64,000 nt of DNA from an uncultured cyanobacterium (GTDB lineage: Bacteria; Cyanobacteriota; Cyanobacteriia; PCC-6307; Cyanobiaceae). Below are positions 8,997-20,649 of this stretch, one piece after another. Numbering within the stretch: position 1 is the stretch's first letter; every line of letters begins with the position of its first letter. The notes beneath the pieces were generated by a model. That model made no database searches and was not told where the DNA came from. It was given only the letters and a program-made list of their open reading frames with translations. Location: NCBI GenBank assembly GCA_903917565.1, contig CAIXBB010000005.1, positions 62,001 to 126,000 on the forward strand, given 5' to 3'. A program made the position numbers and the translations under genes.

Positions 8997-10898
8997 GTGA
9001 CGATCACGCCCCTTCCCCCCGCCACAGCCGCCGCAGGGCACCCAGCCGCCGCAGGGAACTCAGCCGTCGCAGTGGGGGCCCAGGAGGCGTCGGCTCCGAT
9101 GCGGGTGAGCGGGGGCTACGCCCTGATGGATGCCCTGCACCGCCACGGGGTGAAGCACATCTTCGGCTACCCGGGCGGCGCGATCCTGCCCATCTACGAC
9201 GAACTCCACAAGGCCGAATCCCGGGGCTGGCTGAAGCACATCCTGGTGCGTCACGAGCAGGGTGGCACCCACGCCGCCGACGCCTACGCCCGTGCCACCG
9301 GCAAGGTGGGCGTCTGCTTCGGCACCTCCGGCCCCGGCGCCACCAACCTGGTCACCGGCATCGCCACCGCCCAGATGGATTCGGTGCCGATGGTGGTGAT
9401 CACCGGGCAGGTGCCCCGGGCCGCGATTGGCACCGATGCGTTCCAGGAAACCGACATCTTCGGCATCACCCTGCCGATCGTCAAACACTCCTGGGTGGTG
9501 CGCGATCCGGCCGACATCGGCCGCATCGTGGCGGAGGCCTTCCTGATCGCCGCCAGCGGTCGCCCCGGCCCGGTGCTGATCGACGTGCCCAAGGATGTGG
9601 GTGCCGAGGAATTCGACTACACACCGGTGGCCCCGGGGTCGGCGGTCCCCTCCGGCTTCAAGCGCCCGCCAGCCCCCAGGCCAGAGGCCATCCGGGCGGC
9701 CCTGGCGCTGATCCTCCAGGCCCGTCGCCCCCTGCTGTACGTGGGTGGTGGCGCCATCGCCTCAGACGCCCACGGCGAGGTGCACCAGCTGGCGGAACGG
9801 TTCCGCCTGCCTGTCACCACCACCTTGATGGGCAAGGGGGCCTTCGACGAAAACCATCCCCTGGCGGTTGGCATGCTGGGCATGCACGGCACCGCCTATG
9901 CGAATTTCGCCGTCACCGAGTGCGATCTGCTGATCGCCGTCGGGGCGCGCTTCGATGACCGGGTCACCGGGCGGCTGGACAGCTTCGCCCCTCGGGCCCA
10001 GGTGATCCACATCGACATCGATGCGGCCGAAGTGGGCAAGAACCGGGTGCCCGAAGTGCCGGTCGTCTCCGATGTCCGGCTGGCCCTCGAGGCCCTGCTG
10101 CAGGCCTCGGTCGGCGAAGGCTCCAACCGCCGCACCGATGCCTGGCTGGAGCGCATCGACACCTGGAAACATCATTACCCCCTGGTGATCCCCCAGCCCA
10201 TCGGGGACATCGCCCCCCAGGAAGTGGTGATCGCCCTTAGGGAGCTGGCCCCCGAGGCGTTCTTCACCACGGATGTGGGCCAGCACCAGATGTGGGCCGC
10301 CCAGTTCCTGCGCAACGGACCCCGTCGCTGGATCAGCAGCGCCGGCCTGGGCACGATGGGCTTCGGCATGCCCGCCGCCATGGGGGTCCAGACCGCTTTC
10401 CCCGACGAGCGGGTGATCTGCGTGGCGGGTGACGCCAGCATCCTGATGAATATTCAGGAACTGGGCACCCTCAGCCAGTACGACCTGCCGGTGAAGGTGG
10501 TGGTGATCAACAACGGCTGGCAGGGCATGGTCCGCCAATGGCAGGAAAGCTTCTACGAAGAGCGCTATTCCAGTTCCGAGATGACCGGCGGCATGCCCGA
10601 CTTCCCAGCCCTGGCAGAGGCCTTCGGTGTCAAGGGCATCGGCATCACCGACCGGACCCAGCTGCGCTCCGGCCTCGCAGAGGCCCTGGCCCACCCCGGT
10701 CCGGTGTTCGTCGATGTGCGCGTCCGGCGCAACGAGAACTGCTACCCGATGGTGCCCCCTGGAGCCAGCAACGCCCAGATGGTGGGTCTGCCCAGCCATC
10801 CCGAACTCGCCATCGACACGATCCGCCAATGCAACGCCTGCGGCAGCACCACCGCCAGCGCCCACCTCTTCTGTCCCAGTTGCGGGGCCAAACTCTGA
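8997..10898 (+). CDS. ilvB: Acetolactate synthase large subunit with C-terminal zinc-ribbon-like tail
   Basis: Thiamine-diphosphate-dependent catalytic subunit of acetolactate synthase, first common step of valine, leucine and isoleucine synthesis. The 633-aa protein starts at a GTG (8997) and has about 35 Ala/Gly-rich residues before the conserved core. Visible motifs are [15 protein letters not shown], the catalytic glutamate in [28 protein letters not shown], and the ThDP site [12 protein letters not shown]...VINN. The extreme C-terminus is unusual: cysteines at about 612, 615, 626 and 629 form two CxxC knuckles, like a rubredoxin-type zinc ribbon. Two genes for small exported or membrane proteins follow. 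Confidence 0.96.
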   Translation: MTITPLPPATAAAGHPAAAGNSAVAVGAQEASAPMRVSGGYALMDALHRHGVKHIFGYPGGAILPIYDELHKAESRGWLKHILVRHEQGGTHAADAYARATGKVGVCFGTSGPGATNLVTGIATAQMDSVPMVVITGQVPRAAIGTDAFQETDIFGITLPIVKHSWVVRDPADIGRIVAEAFLIAASGRPGPVLIDVPKDVGAEEFDYTPVAPGSAVPSGFKRPPAPRPEAIRAALALILQARRPLLYVGGGAIASDAHGEVHQLAERFRLPVTTTLMGKGAFDENHPLAVGMLGMHGTAYANFAVTECDLLIAVGARFDDRVTGRLDSFAPRAQVIHIDIDAAEVGKNRVPEVPVVSDVRLALEALLQASVGEGSNRRTDAWLERIDTWKHHYPLVIPQPIGDIAPQEVVIALRELAPEAFFTTDVGQHQMWAAQFLRNGPRRWISSAGLGTMGFGMPAAMGVQTAFPDERVICVAGDASILMNIQELGTLSQYDLPVKVVVINNGWQGMVRQWQESFYEERYSSSEMTGGMPDFPALAEAFGVKGIGITDRTQLRSGLAEALAHPGPVFVDVRVRRNENCYPMVPPGASNAQMVGLPSHPELAIDTIRQCNACGSTTASAHLFCPSCGAKL

Positions 10899-11236
10899 CC
10901 CTTCTAGGGGTCCTGCTGGCCCTGCTGATCGTCTGGCCCGGAGCAGCAGCAGCGGCGGAAGTCTTCCAGGTGCGCAGCGGCACGTTGCTGCAGGTGGGCG
11001 ATGGAAACCGCAGCTACGCCGTGGAGCTGGCCTGCATGGAACTGGTACAGGGTCACGAGGTGGAGGCGACCACCTGGCTGCGGCAGGCCCTGCCCCGCCG
11101 CACCAAGGTGAATCTGCGCCCCATGGGGCAAAGGGACGGCACCCTCCTGGCCCAGGTGAGCCTGCTCTCCAGCGGCGACGACATCGCCAGAGGCCTGATC
11201 GGTGCTGGCCTGGCCCAGGCGGAGTCCTGCCCATGA
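10829..11236 (+). CDS. Exported SNase-like (thermonuclease-fold) small protein
   Basis: About 135 aa from the ATG at 10829, which overlaps the end of ilvB in another frame; a TTG at 10880 would give a shorter signal peptide and is an equal alternative. A strong signal peptide ([21 protein letters not shown]) is followed by an OB-fold-like region with features of staphylococcal-nuclease relatives: a strand rich in [17 protein letters not shown], then [19 protein letters not shown] and the end [21 protein letters not shown]. The catalytic Asp/Arg/Glu set of true thermonucleases is not apparent, so a degenerate, probably non-nucleolytic member is likely. Its stop overlaps the next start (ATGA). 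Confidence 0.7.
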   Translation: MQRLRQHHRQRPPLLSQLRGQTLTLLGVLLALLIVWPGAAAAAEVFQVRSGTLLQVGDGNRSYAVELACMELVQGHEVEATTWLRQALPRRTKVNLRPMGQRDGTLLAQVSLLSSGDDIARGLIGAGLAQAESCP

Positions 11237-11436
11237 GCCTCAACCGCACCGCCAAGGGCATCGTGCTGGTGCCCACCCTGCTGCTCGGCGGGGCCTTTCT
11301 GGCTGCTGGCACCTGGATGGAGGGCCCGGCCGCCGCCAACCGTGGCCTGGCCCTCAGCCTGGGGGGAATCCTGATGGGAGCGGGTCTGCTGGCCCAGCTG
11401 TTGCCCGAACCCGGCCCGCCCCCCTCCGACCCCTGA
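11233..11436 (+). CDS. Small membrane protein (67 aa), DUF3188-like
   Basis: A 67-aa protein with two predicted membrane helices, GIVLVPTLLLGGAFLAAGTW and a second starting LALSLGGILMGAGLLAQLL, separated by a short polar turn and ending in a proline-rich tail. The ATG overlaps the stop of the SNase-like gene (ATGA), so the two are translationally coupled. Size, two-helix layout and position resemble the small cyanobacterial DUF3188 proteins, but I cannot confirm that from sequence alone. Function unknown. Confidence 0.7.
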   Translation: MSLNRTAKGIVLVPTLLLGGAFLAAGTWMEGPAAANRGLALSLGGILMGAGLLAQLLPEPGPPPSDP

Positions 11437-11542
11437 GGCCTGTGGCGTCGGGCGCCGCCCACCAGGACCCATGGGCGAAGGTCACAGCCTGCTGCCGTTG
11501 ACGGGCGGCGGCTCCAGAGTTGGGGCCGTCAGGGCGAAGGGG

Positions 11543-13993
<2,451 letters not shown>

Positions 13994-14018
13994 TCAGGCC
14001 TACCGCGACCTCTCCCTT

Positions 14019-14222
14019 TCAGCAGGGGACTTCGCCGCCGAGCTGTGCCACGGGGCGGCGGGCCAAGGGCTGGCCAGCGGAACCTGACCAGAGGCGCCAG
14101 AGCAGCACGGCGTGGGCGCTGCAACGCACCACGCAGAGGGCCGCCAGACCCATGCAGAGGGGACAGTGAGCCAGACCCATCAGAACTCCGGCCCCAACCG
14201 CGATCAGCTTCCACCATGGCAC
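14019..14222 (-). CDS. Possible small membrane protein (67 aa), doubtful
   Basis: A 67-aa frame starting with GTG on the minus strand between ppsA and the FAD dehydrogenase gene. It has a hydrophobic N-terminal helix and a CPLC pair (AHCPLCMGLAALCVV), followed by an amphipathic, then Ala/Arg-rich tail. An AGGAGG lies directly against the GTG, too close for a standard ribosome site. In G+C-rich DNA hydrophobic spurious frames are common. It is listed because the 281-base gap holds nothing else I can name; coding is uncertain. Confidence 0.28.
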   Translation of the reverse strand: MPWWKLIAVGAGVLMGLAHCPLCMGLAALCVVRCSAHAVLLWRLWSGSAGQPLARRPVAQLGGEVPC

Positions 14223-14274
14223 CTCCTGCGGCGCCGTGCCCTAGAACGCCAGCAGACCCCTGCCCGCGCCGTCC

Positions 14275-15972
14275 GTGCTGCGCCTCAGCGAGCTGAAGTT
14301 GCCGCTCGATCACAGCGACGCCGATCTGGAGGCGGCCATCACCCAGCGGCTGCGGCTGGCGCCCGGTGAACTGCGCAGCCACCAGCTGGTGAAACGCAGC
14401 GTGGATGCCCGGCGGCGTGGAGCCATCGCCCTGGTGTACTGCCTCGACCTCGATCTCGAGGCCGGCGCCAGGCGCCGCCTCCTCCGCCGCTTCGCCGGCG
14501 ACCCCCACCTGCGCCAGGCCCCGGACAGCCGTTACCGGCCCGTGGCCCGGGCCGACGGGAGCTCCCAGGCGCTTCGCCCGGTGGTGGTGGGCGCCGGCCC
14601 CTGCGGCTACTTCGCCGCCCTGCTGCTCGCCCAGATGGGTTGGCGGCCCCTGCTGCTGGAGCGGGGCAAGGTGGTGAAGGAGCGCACGGCGGACACCTTC
14701 GGCTTCTGGCAAGGACGACGCCCCTTCGATCCCGGCTCCAATGCCCAGTTCGGTGAGGGGGGCGCGGGCACCTTCTCCGACGGCAAGCTCTACAGCCAGG
14801 TGAGCGAAGACCCCGCCTACATCCGCAAGGTGCTGGAGGAGCTGGTGGCCGCAGGGGCCGACCCCGAAATCCTCACCCTCCATCACCCCCACATCGGCAC
14901 CTTCAAGCTGGCCACGGTGGTGCGGGGCCTGCGGGCCAGGATCGAAACCCTGGGCGGCGAGGTCCGCTTCGGCCAGCACGTGGTCGAACTGCTCCTGGGG
15001 GACGGGTGCGACAGGCAGCTGACAGGTGTGCGCCTGGCCGACGGCACGGCCATCGCCACCCGGCATCTGGTGCTGGCGCCGGGCCACAGCGCCCGCGACA
15101 CCTTCCTGATGCTGCACGACCTGGGGGTGGCCATGGAGCCGAAACCCTTTGCCATCGGGGTGCGGATCGAGCATCCCCAGGCCCTGGTCGACCAGGCCCG
15201 CTGGGGGGAGGCCGCCGGCCATCCTCGCCTCGGACCCGCGGAGTACAAGCTGGTGCATCACTGCAACGGGGAGACCGCCGGCCGCAGTGTCTACAGCTTC
15301 TGCATGTGTCCCGGCGGACTGGTGGTAGGCGCCACCTCGGAGGAAGGCTGCGTCGTCACCAACGGCATGAGCCAGCACTCCCGCCGGGAACGCAATGCCA
15401 ACAGCGGCCTGGTGGTGCCCGTGAGCCAGGAGGACCTGGCTCCCTACGGGCAGCCGGGGGGGGAGGCCCTGGCCGGAATCGCCTTCCAGCGGCACTGGGA
15501 GCAACAGGCCTTCCACTCCGGCGGCGGTGACTACCGGGCACCGGCCCAGTGGCTGGGGGATTTTCTGGCGCGTCGAACCAGCCAGGAGGCGCCCCCGGGA
15601 TCGGTGGAGGGGTCGTACCGACCCGGCCTCCGCTTCGGCAGCCTCGATGGCTGCCTGCCGGACTATGTCCTTGAGGCGATCCGGGAGGCCCTGCCGGTCT
15701 TCGCCCGCCGCCTCCCTGGCTATGGGATGGAGGGCGCCGTGCTCACCGGCGTGGAGACCCGCACCTCCTCGCCCCTGCGGTTGAAGCGTCACCCGACGCG
15801 GCTCGAAAGCCTGAACACCCCGGGACTGTTCCCGGCGGGGGAAGGGGGGGGGCATGCGGGCGGCATCCTCTCGGCAGCGGTCGACGGCATCAAGGTGGCG
15901 GAGGCGGTGGCCCTCAGCCTTTGCGCGCCGCCGCTGCCTGGGACACCACCCCACTCCACTGAACGGCCTTGA
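14275..15972 (+). CDS. FAD-dependent dehydrogenase (COG2509 type)
   Basis: A 565-aa flavoprotein starting at GTG (MLRLSELKLPLDHSDADL). The N-terminal 100 residues form a small alpha/beta domain typical of this family, and the FAD fold then begins at about residue 102 with VVVGAGPCGYFAALLLAQMGWRPLLLERG. Further landmarks are GSNAQFGEGGAGTFSDGKLYSQ, LAPGHSARDTF and the end FPAGEGGGHAGGILSAAVDGIKVAEA. The set matches uncharacterised FAD-dependent dehydrogenases found across cyanobacteria and plants. Substrate unknown. Its 3' end overlaps the convergent pgeF gene by 59 bases. Confidence 0.88.
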   Translation: MLRLSELKLPLDHSDADLEAAITQRLRLAPGELRSHQLVKRSVDARRRGAIALVYCLDLDLEAGARRRLLRRFAGDPHLRQAPDSRYRPVARADGSSQALRPVVVGAGPCGYFAALLLAQMGWRPLLLERGKVVKERTADTFGFWQGRRPFDPGSNAQFGEGGAGTFSDGKLYSQVSEDPAYIRKVLEELVAAGADPEILTLHHPHIGTFKLATVVRGLRARIETLGGEVRFGQHVVELLLGDGCDRQLTGVRLADGTAIATRHLVLAPGHSARDTFLMLHDLGVAMEPKPFAIGVRIEHPQALVDQARWGEAAGHPRLGPAEYKLVHHCNGETAGRSVYSFCMCPGGLVVGATSEEGCVVTNGMSQHSRRERNANSGLVVPVSQEDLAPYGQPGGEALAGIAFQRHWEQQAFHSGGGDYRAPAQWLGDFLARRTSQEAPPGSVEGSYRPGLRFGSLDGCLPDYVLEAIREALPVFARRLPGYGMEGAVLTGVETRTSSPLRLKRHPTRLESLNTPGLFPAGEGGGHAGGILSAAVDGIKVAEAVALSLCAPPLPGTPPHSTERP

Positions 15973-16747
15973 CCCGATCGCGGCGCCAGGAATGGAACAG
16001 CAGCGGTTCGGCCACCGTGCAGAGCGGGCAGAGGGAAATCCTCTCCGGCGCCAGGCCCTGCCGCTCCAGCTGCAGCGCCGTGGCCCGGCGGATGTCCAGC
16101 CGATCCCGGCCGGGGTCCGGATCCAGCAGCAGGGCACCGCAACGTTCGAGATCCGTCAGGGCGCTATCCGGCACGGCGGCACTGTCGCCGGCCTCCATGG
16201 CGGCCGCCACCTGCAAGGTGACGGAGCGCTCCACCTGGTAGCGGATGCCGTCCACGGCCGGCCCAAGCGCCACCAACAGCTGCTCCCGACAGGCCCCGTC
16301 CGCCACCAGCGCCTCAATCGCCACCGGCACGATCCTCGCCACGACCCCACGCCAGCCGGCGTGGCAGGCGGCCACCCGGCCGCCGGCGGGGTCGACGATC
16401 AGCACCGGGGTGCAGTCGGCGCCGCACACCCAGAGGCTCTGGCCACCGCCATCGCTGCGCAGACCATCGGCTTCCGGCCAGGGGGCCCGCTCGGCCGCGC
16501 CGGCGGTGAGCACCAGGCGGCCATGCACCTGGCGGGTGCGATGCACGCTCACACCGGCACTGATCGCCCCGGCCAGCTCCTCCGGCTGGCGGCCCTGCCA
16601 CTGGCGGGTGAAGAAGCCGTGCTCAAAGCCGGCCAGCAGGTCGCACTGCAGGTAGTAGCCGCCGTAGGTGCCCACCCAGGTCCAACCGGGGAGGTCGTTG
16701 AAGCCCGCATCAGGCCGCTCGAAGGGGGGATCGAGCGCCTCAGCCAT
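15914..16747 (-). CDS. pgeF: Peptidoglycan editing factor / multicopper-oxidase-like purine nucleoside phosphorylase
   Basis: YfiH/LACC1-family protein of about 277 aa from MAEALDPPFERPD at 16747. Members have been described as copper-dependent laccases, purine nucleoside phosphorylases and, in E. coli, peptidoglycan editing factor. Family motifs are clear: FEHGFFTRQ, HRTRQVHG, CGADCTPVLIVDP, AACHAGWRGVVARIV, and the metal-site end ISLCPLCTV. The annotated start lies inside the last codons of the upstream Tab2-like gene (8-base overlap), so the two are co-translated. Its 3' end overlaps the convergent FAD dehydrogenase gene. Confidence 0.9.
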   Translation of the reverse strand: MAEALDPPFERPDAGFNDLPGWTWVGTYGGYYLQCDLLAGFEHGFFTRQWQGRQPEELAGAISAGVSVHRTRQVHGRLVLTAGAAERAPWPEADGLRSDGGGQSLWVCGADCTPVLIVDPAGGRVAACHAGWRGVVARIVPVAIEALVADGACREQLLVALGPAVDGIRYQVERSVTLQVAAAMEAGDSAAVPDSALTDLERCGALLLDPDPGRDRLDIRRATALQLERQGLAPERISLCPLCTVAEPLLFHSWRRDRVKAVQWSGVVSQAAAARKG

Positions 16748-17624
16748 CCGGCAGATCCCGCAGCAGCCAGAAGCCTTCGAGGGCCGGCGCCTCCTCGCTT
16801 GCCTGGATGGCGATGAATTGCAGGCCACCGGCCCGCTCCCGGGCCTCCGCCAGGGCAACACTGGCCAGCCGCGCTTCCTCCTCCGGCAGGCGGGCCAGGA
16901 TCCAGCGGTCCTCGAGGCCGGCCTCCAGCACCAGCTGACCGGCGCAGACCTCCAGCCGCGTCGGCTCCAGGCCGGACAGCCAGCCGGCGATGGCCAGGGC
17001 CCGCCGGCGGCTGAACAACCGGATTCCAGGGACGGGGGTAGCGGGATCCACCAGGTCGGGCAGGGCCACCAGGCCGGGGAAAGCGATCTCCCAGCCGCCG
17101 GCTTCGGCCAGGGTCGCGGCACTGAGGGTGGCCCAGCTCCAGTTATCGCCCCGGGCCGCCTCCGGCAGGGGCAGCGCCACGGGCGGAATCGGCTGGGGTG
17201 GGGGGGCCAGGGGACCGGCCATGTAGCCCGGCTCCTGGGGATAGACGGTCGCCTGTCGCTCCCGCAGCCACTCCACCAGTCCGTAGCAGCGCCGGCTCGG
17301 CACCAGCTCCAGCCCAAGCCCTTCGGCGGCCCGCTGCACCATGGCCCGCATCGACCCACGCCAGCAGCGCAACCGCCGTGGCGGGCCGTAGCCCTGCTCG
17401 GCGGCGGCCTCCATGGCCGTTTCAATCGCCCCGCGCAACCACTGGGAATTGACGCTGGCCGCCGGGCACGCCATCGACCAACGAAAGGCGGCCGGGGCCG
17501 GCTGCAGTCCTGCGGTGGTGCAGATCAGCAGCTCCCAGCGCTTTTTGCCATCAGCCTCCAGGATCGGCCTGGAGTAATAGTCGAGTTCCCAGTCAGGGCC
17601 AGGCGCCTGCAACGCTACGCTCAT
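16740..17624 (-). CDS. Tab2/Atab2 family RNA-binding protein
   Basis: A 294-aa protein beginning MSVALQAPGPDWELDYYSRPI. The WELDYYSRPI opening, WELLIC, the phrase RCWRGSMRAMVQRAAEGLGLELVPSRR and the C-terminal SEEAPALEGFWLLRDLPDG are hallmarks of the Tab2/Atab2 (DUF1092) family. In algae and plants these proteins bind leader RNA of photosystem mRNAs and promote their translation, notably psaB; the cyanobacterial homologues are thought to serve photosystem synthesis. The gene is bracketed by an S1-domain gene (4-base overlap upstream) and pgeF (overlap downstream), forming a compact three-gene unit with an RNA-binding theme. Confidence 0.88.
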   Translation of the reverse strand: MSVALQAPGPDWELDYYSRPILEADGKKRWELLICTTAGLQPAPAAFRWSMACPAASVNSQWLRGAIETAMEAAAEQGYGPPRRLRCWRGSMRAMVQRAAEGLGLELVPSRRCYGLVEWLRERQATVYPQEPGYMAGPLAPPPQPIPPVALPLPEAARGDNWSWATLSAATLAEAGGWEIAFPGLVALPDLVDPATPVPGIRLFSRRRALAIAGWLSGLEPTRLEVCAGQLVLEAGLEDRWILARLPEEEARLASVALAEARERAGGLQFIAIQASEEAPALEGFWLLRDLPDG

Positions 17625-18910
17625 CCTGCGTCCTGTTCCTGCTGACGCAGCAGCGAGCGGGCTCGGTGGGCCCGGTCCTCGGCCTCGGCCATCACGGTGT
17701 CCTTGGCGATCAACAACTCCCCGGCGGGACCTTCGAGCAAGGCGGTGTTGAGGGCGATGCGGCCCCGGGCGGGGTCGATGGCGGTGATCAGGGCCTTGAT
17801 GGGCTCCCCCTGCTGGAAGGCCTCCCTCAGGTCGCGCAGGATGCCCCCGGTGATACAGGAGTGGTGCAACAGGCCGCTGACGCCGCCCAGATCGACGAAA
17901 TAGCCGTAGGGCTTGATCGATGCCACATGGCCTTCCACCAGCTGCCCCACCTCCAGGGTCGCGAAGCGGGCAGCGGTGGCGGCCCGCTTCTCGGAGAGCA
18001 CCAGCTTGCGGGTCTCGGCATTCACCTCCAGGAAGGCGACCCCCAGGGTCTGGCCGACGAGGGCTTCGTGGTTCTCACCCTCGTTGAGCTGGGAGCGGGG
18101 GATGAAGCCGCGCAGCCCCTCCAGATCGCAGGTGACGCCGCCACGGTTGAAGCCGCTCACCTTGACCTGCACCACCTTGCCCTCCTTCTCCAGCTGGCGC
18201 ACCTTCTCCCAGCTTTGGCGCAGGGCGAGGGCACGGGCGCTGATGGTCACCATGCCATCGGCGTTCTGCTCCCGGGTGACGAGCACCTCGATCGGCAACC
18301 CCTTGGGGAAGCGCTCCTTGAGATTCGTGATCACCCCGAGGCCGCACTCGCCCTTCGGCATGAAACCGGGGGCCTTGCCGCCGATATCCACATAGACGCC
18401 GTCACTCTCCATGCCGATCACCACCCCCTTGACCACCTCACCGGTGGTGCCGACCGGAGCGTTCTCATCGAGGGCAGCGAGGAAGGCCTCCTCATCGAAA
18501 TCGAAGTCATCCACCGTGCGGGCCTGGCGTGAGGCCGCGCCAGGGACGGCCCCGTCACCGGCGGAGCCGCGGGGGACCGCAGCCGACGAACCGGCGCGGC
18601 GATCCGATGCCGGTCCGAGCAGGTCGGCCATGGTGAGGCCTTCGAGGCCACCCATGCCGAAGCGGTCCTCGTCCGCTGGGGGGGACGAGGGCGGGCGCAG
18701 CGGCGGCGCGGCAGGGCTCGACGTCGCTGCGTTCGACGCGGCTGGAGCGAGGGGCGCTTCCGCCGCCACCTCCTCCTCCTTCTTGATCATCAGCACCTGG
18801 GGGGGCTTGCGCAGCGGCACAGGGGCCGACCCGGAAGGCCTCGCCGGCGGCATGGGGCGCTGGGCGGGGTTCCGGGGCTGACGCGGCGCGGGGTTGCCGG
18901 TTCCTGCCAT
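17621..18910 (-). CDS. rps1b: S1-domain RNA-binding protein (ribosomal protein S1-like, Rps1b/Nbp1 type)
   Basis: About 429 aa from MAGTGNPAPRQPRN at 18910; a longer frame from 19027 lacks any similarity and is rejected. The first 150 or so residues are low-complexity (Pro/Ala/Arg-rich) and probably disordered. Three S1 (OB-fold) RNA-binding domains follow: VVKGVVIGMESDGVYVDIGGKAPGF, then VKVSGFNRGGVTCDLEGLRGFIP, then VEGHVASIKPYGYFVDLGGVSGLLH. Three S1 units fit the short cyanobacterial S1 proteins rather than the six-domain S1 of E. coli. Such proteins bind mRNA leaders and the 30S subunit. Its stop overlaps the Tab2-like start by 4 bases. The symbol is by likeness only. Confidence 0.85.
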   Translation of the reverse strand: MAGTGNPAPRQPRNPAQRPMPPARPSGSAPVPLRKPPQVLMIKKEEEVAAEAPLAPAASNAATSSPAAPPLRPPSSPPADEDRFGMGGLEGLTMADLLGPASDRRAGSSAAVPRGSAGDGAVPGAASRQARTVDDFDFDEEAFLAALDENAPVGTTGEVVKGVVIGMESDGVYVDIGGKAPGFMPKGECGLGVITNLKERFPKGLPIEVLVTREQNADGMVTISARALALRQSWEKVRQLEKEGKVVQVKVSGFNRGGVTCDLEGLRGFIPRSQLNEGENHEALVGQTLGVAFLEVNAETRKLVLSEKRAATAARFATLEVGQLVEGHVASIKPYGYFVDLGGVSGLLHHSCITGGILRDLREAFQQGEPIKALITAIDPARGRIALNTALLEGPAGELLIAKDTVMAEAEDRAHRARSLLRQQEQDAG

Positions 18911-18981
18911 GGAGGTCCTCAGCGAAGCACGGGGCTCCACACTGTACGAACCACCCGCTGAGGCCAGTCCTCCCACCGCCG

Positions 18982-19788
18982 ATGCCCCCCAGCACCGAGC
19001 GACGTCTCGCCAGCCTGAGCTGGACAACGGTGCGTGAGCAGGCGGCCCGTCCGGGAAGCACGGTGGTCTGGCCGTTCGGTGCCATCGAGCAGCACGGCCC
19101 CCTGCTGCCCCTGGGCACCGATGCCCTGTTCGCTGAGCGGGTGGCCGAGACGGTGCTGGAACGGCTCGACCCCGACCTGCCGATCTGGCGGCTGCCGCTG
19201 CAGAGCATCGGTTTCTCGCCGGAGCACCTGGGTTTCCCTGGGACCCTCAGCCTCCCGGCCGATCTGGTGATTGAGCTGGTGCGTTCCGTGGGCAGGGGGA
19301 TCGCGGCGGCGGGCTTCCAGCGGCTGGTGCTGTTCAACGCCCATGGCGGCCAGATCGGCCTGCTGGAGGCGGCGGCGCGGGAGCTGCGGGTGCTGGAACC
19401 CGCCCTGGCGGTCCTGCCCTGCTTCCTCTGGCGAGGCGCCGATGGCCTCGCGAACCTGATTCCCGAACCCGAACGCAGCACCGGACTGCATGCCGGCCTG
19501 GCCGAGACCAGCCTGATGCTGTTTCTGGAGCCGGCCACGGTCGGGGCCCTGCCCGCCGCCGACGGACTCGACCCCTCACCGCCCCCCCCCACAGGCTGGA
19601 GCCTGGAAGGGGCCTGCCCCTGTTCCTGGCGCACGGAGGAACTGAGCGCCAGCGGCGTCATCGGTGATCCCGGTGGCGCCAGCGAGGACCTCGGCCGCAA
19701 GCTCTTCCTGCGCCTGGTGGGCAGCTGGGAGCGGCGCCTGGACGCCCTGGTGCGCAGCGGCTGGCCACCGACTTCCGGCAGACCATGA
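18982..19788 (+). CDS. Creatininase-family amidohydrolase
   Basis: A 268-aa protein of the creatininase/MftE superfamily of metal-dependent amidohydrolases. Conserved pieces are [19 protein letters not shown] (metal-binding Glu, His, Asp), [18 protein letters not shown] and the second metal-site segment [18 protein letters not shown]. All the usual metal ligands appear present. Creatininase itself is unlikely in an autotroph; homologues act in riboflavin and F420-related or cofactor pathways, and the cyanobacterial substrate is unknown. The ado gene begins 35 bases after this one ends if its conserved start is used, so they may be co-transcribed. Confidence 0.85.
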   Translation: MPPSTERRLASLSWTTVREQAARPGSTVVWPFGAIEQHGPLLPLGTDALFAERVAETVLERLDPDLPIWRLPLQSIGFSPEHLGFPGTLSLPADLVIELVRSVGRGIAAAGFQRLVLFNAHGGQIGLLEAAARELRVLEPALAVLPCFLWRGADGLANLIPEPERSTGLHAGLAETSLMLFLEPATVGALPAADGLDPSPPPPTGWSLEGACPCSWRTEELSASGVIGDPGGASEDLGRKLFLRLVGSWERRLDALVRSGWPPTSGRP

Positions 19789-19823
19789 CTAAAGTCGTTG
19801 GATTGCCTGAGCCTGCTGGTCCC

Positions 19824-20567
19824 ATGCCCACCCTCGAAACCACCACGTCCGTCGATTCCGCGTTGGATCCATCGGGCGGCCCGTTCGAGGGGAGTGAGCT
19901 TCCCGACTTCAGCACCGCCACCTACAAGGACGCTTATAGCCGCATCAACGCGATCGTGATCGAAGGCGAGCAGGAAGCCCATGACAACTACATGTCCCTG
20001 GGGACACTGCTTCCCGACCAGGCCGAGGAGCTGGCCCGCCTGGCCCGCATGGAGCTGAAGCACATGAAGGGTTTCACCGCCTGCGCCAACAACCTGGGCG
20101 TCACCGCCGACATGCCCTTCGCCCAGGAGTTCTTCTCCCCCCTGCGCAACAATTTCCAGGCAGCCCTCCAGGACGGCAAGGTAGTCACCTGCCTGCTGAT
20201 CCAGGCCCTGCTGATCGAAGCTTTCGCCATCTCGGCCTACCACATCTACATCCCCGTGGCCGATCCATTCGCCCGCAAGATCACCGAGGGGGTCGTCAAA
20301 GATGAATACACCCACCTGAACTACGGCCAGGAATGGCTCAGGGCCCACCTTGAGGAGTCCCGCGCCGAACTGGAGCAGGCCAACCGCGACAACCTTCCCC
20401 ACGTGCGCCGCATGCTCGATCGGGTCGCCGCCGATGCCGCCGTCCTTCACATGGAGAAGGAAGACCTGATCGAGGATTTCCTGATCGCCTACCAGGACGC
20501 CCTCACCGACATCGGCTTCACCCCTCGGGAGATCGCCCGCATGGCCGCCGCAGCGCTGGTGGGCTGA
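19824..20567 (+). CDS. ado: Aldehyde deformylating oxygenase
   Basis: Ferritin-like diiron enzyme that converts fatty aldehydes to alkanes/alkenes plus formate, the last step of cyanobacterial hydrocarbon synthesis. About 247 aa from [11 protein letters not shown]; an ATG at 19785 would overlap the creatininase gene and lengthen the variable N-terminus. Diiron ligands are visible in [13 protein letters not shown], in [13 protein letters not shown], and in [12 protein letters not shown], with the intervening helix [18 protein letters not shown]. The aldehyde-supplying reductase gene follows by 82 bases, and accA comes next, so the three form a natural pathway cluster. Confidence 0.97.
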   Translation: MPTLETTTSVDSALDPSGGPFEGSELPDFSTATYKDAYSRINAIVIEGEQEAHDNYMSLGTLLPDQAEELARLARMELKHMKGFTACANNLGVTADMPFAQEFFSPLRNNFQAALQDGKVVTCLLIQALLIEAFAISAYHIYIPVADPFARKITEGVVKDEYTHLNYGQEWLRAHLEESRAELEQANRDNLPHVRRMLDRVAADAAVLHMEKEDLIEDFLIAYQDALTDIGFTPREIARMAAAALVG

Positions 20568-20649
20568 GCAGCCCGCTCACGCTCACCGGGGGAGGATGTA
20601 GCGTCGGCGACATCCGGCCCCGCCTCCGCCGCCGCTTTCTCCTCCCTGC

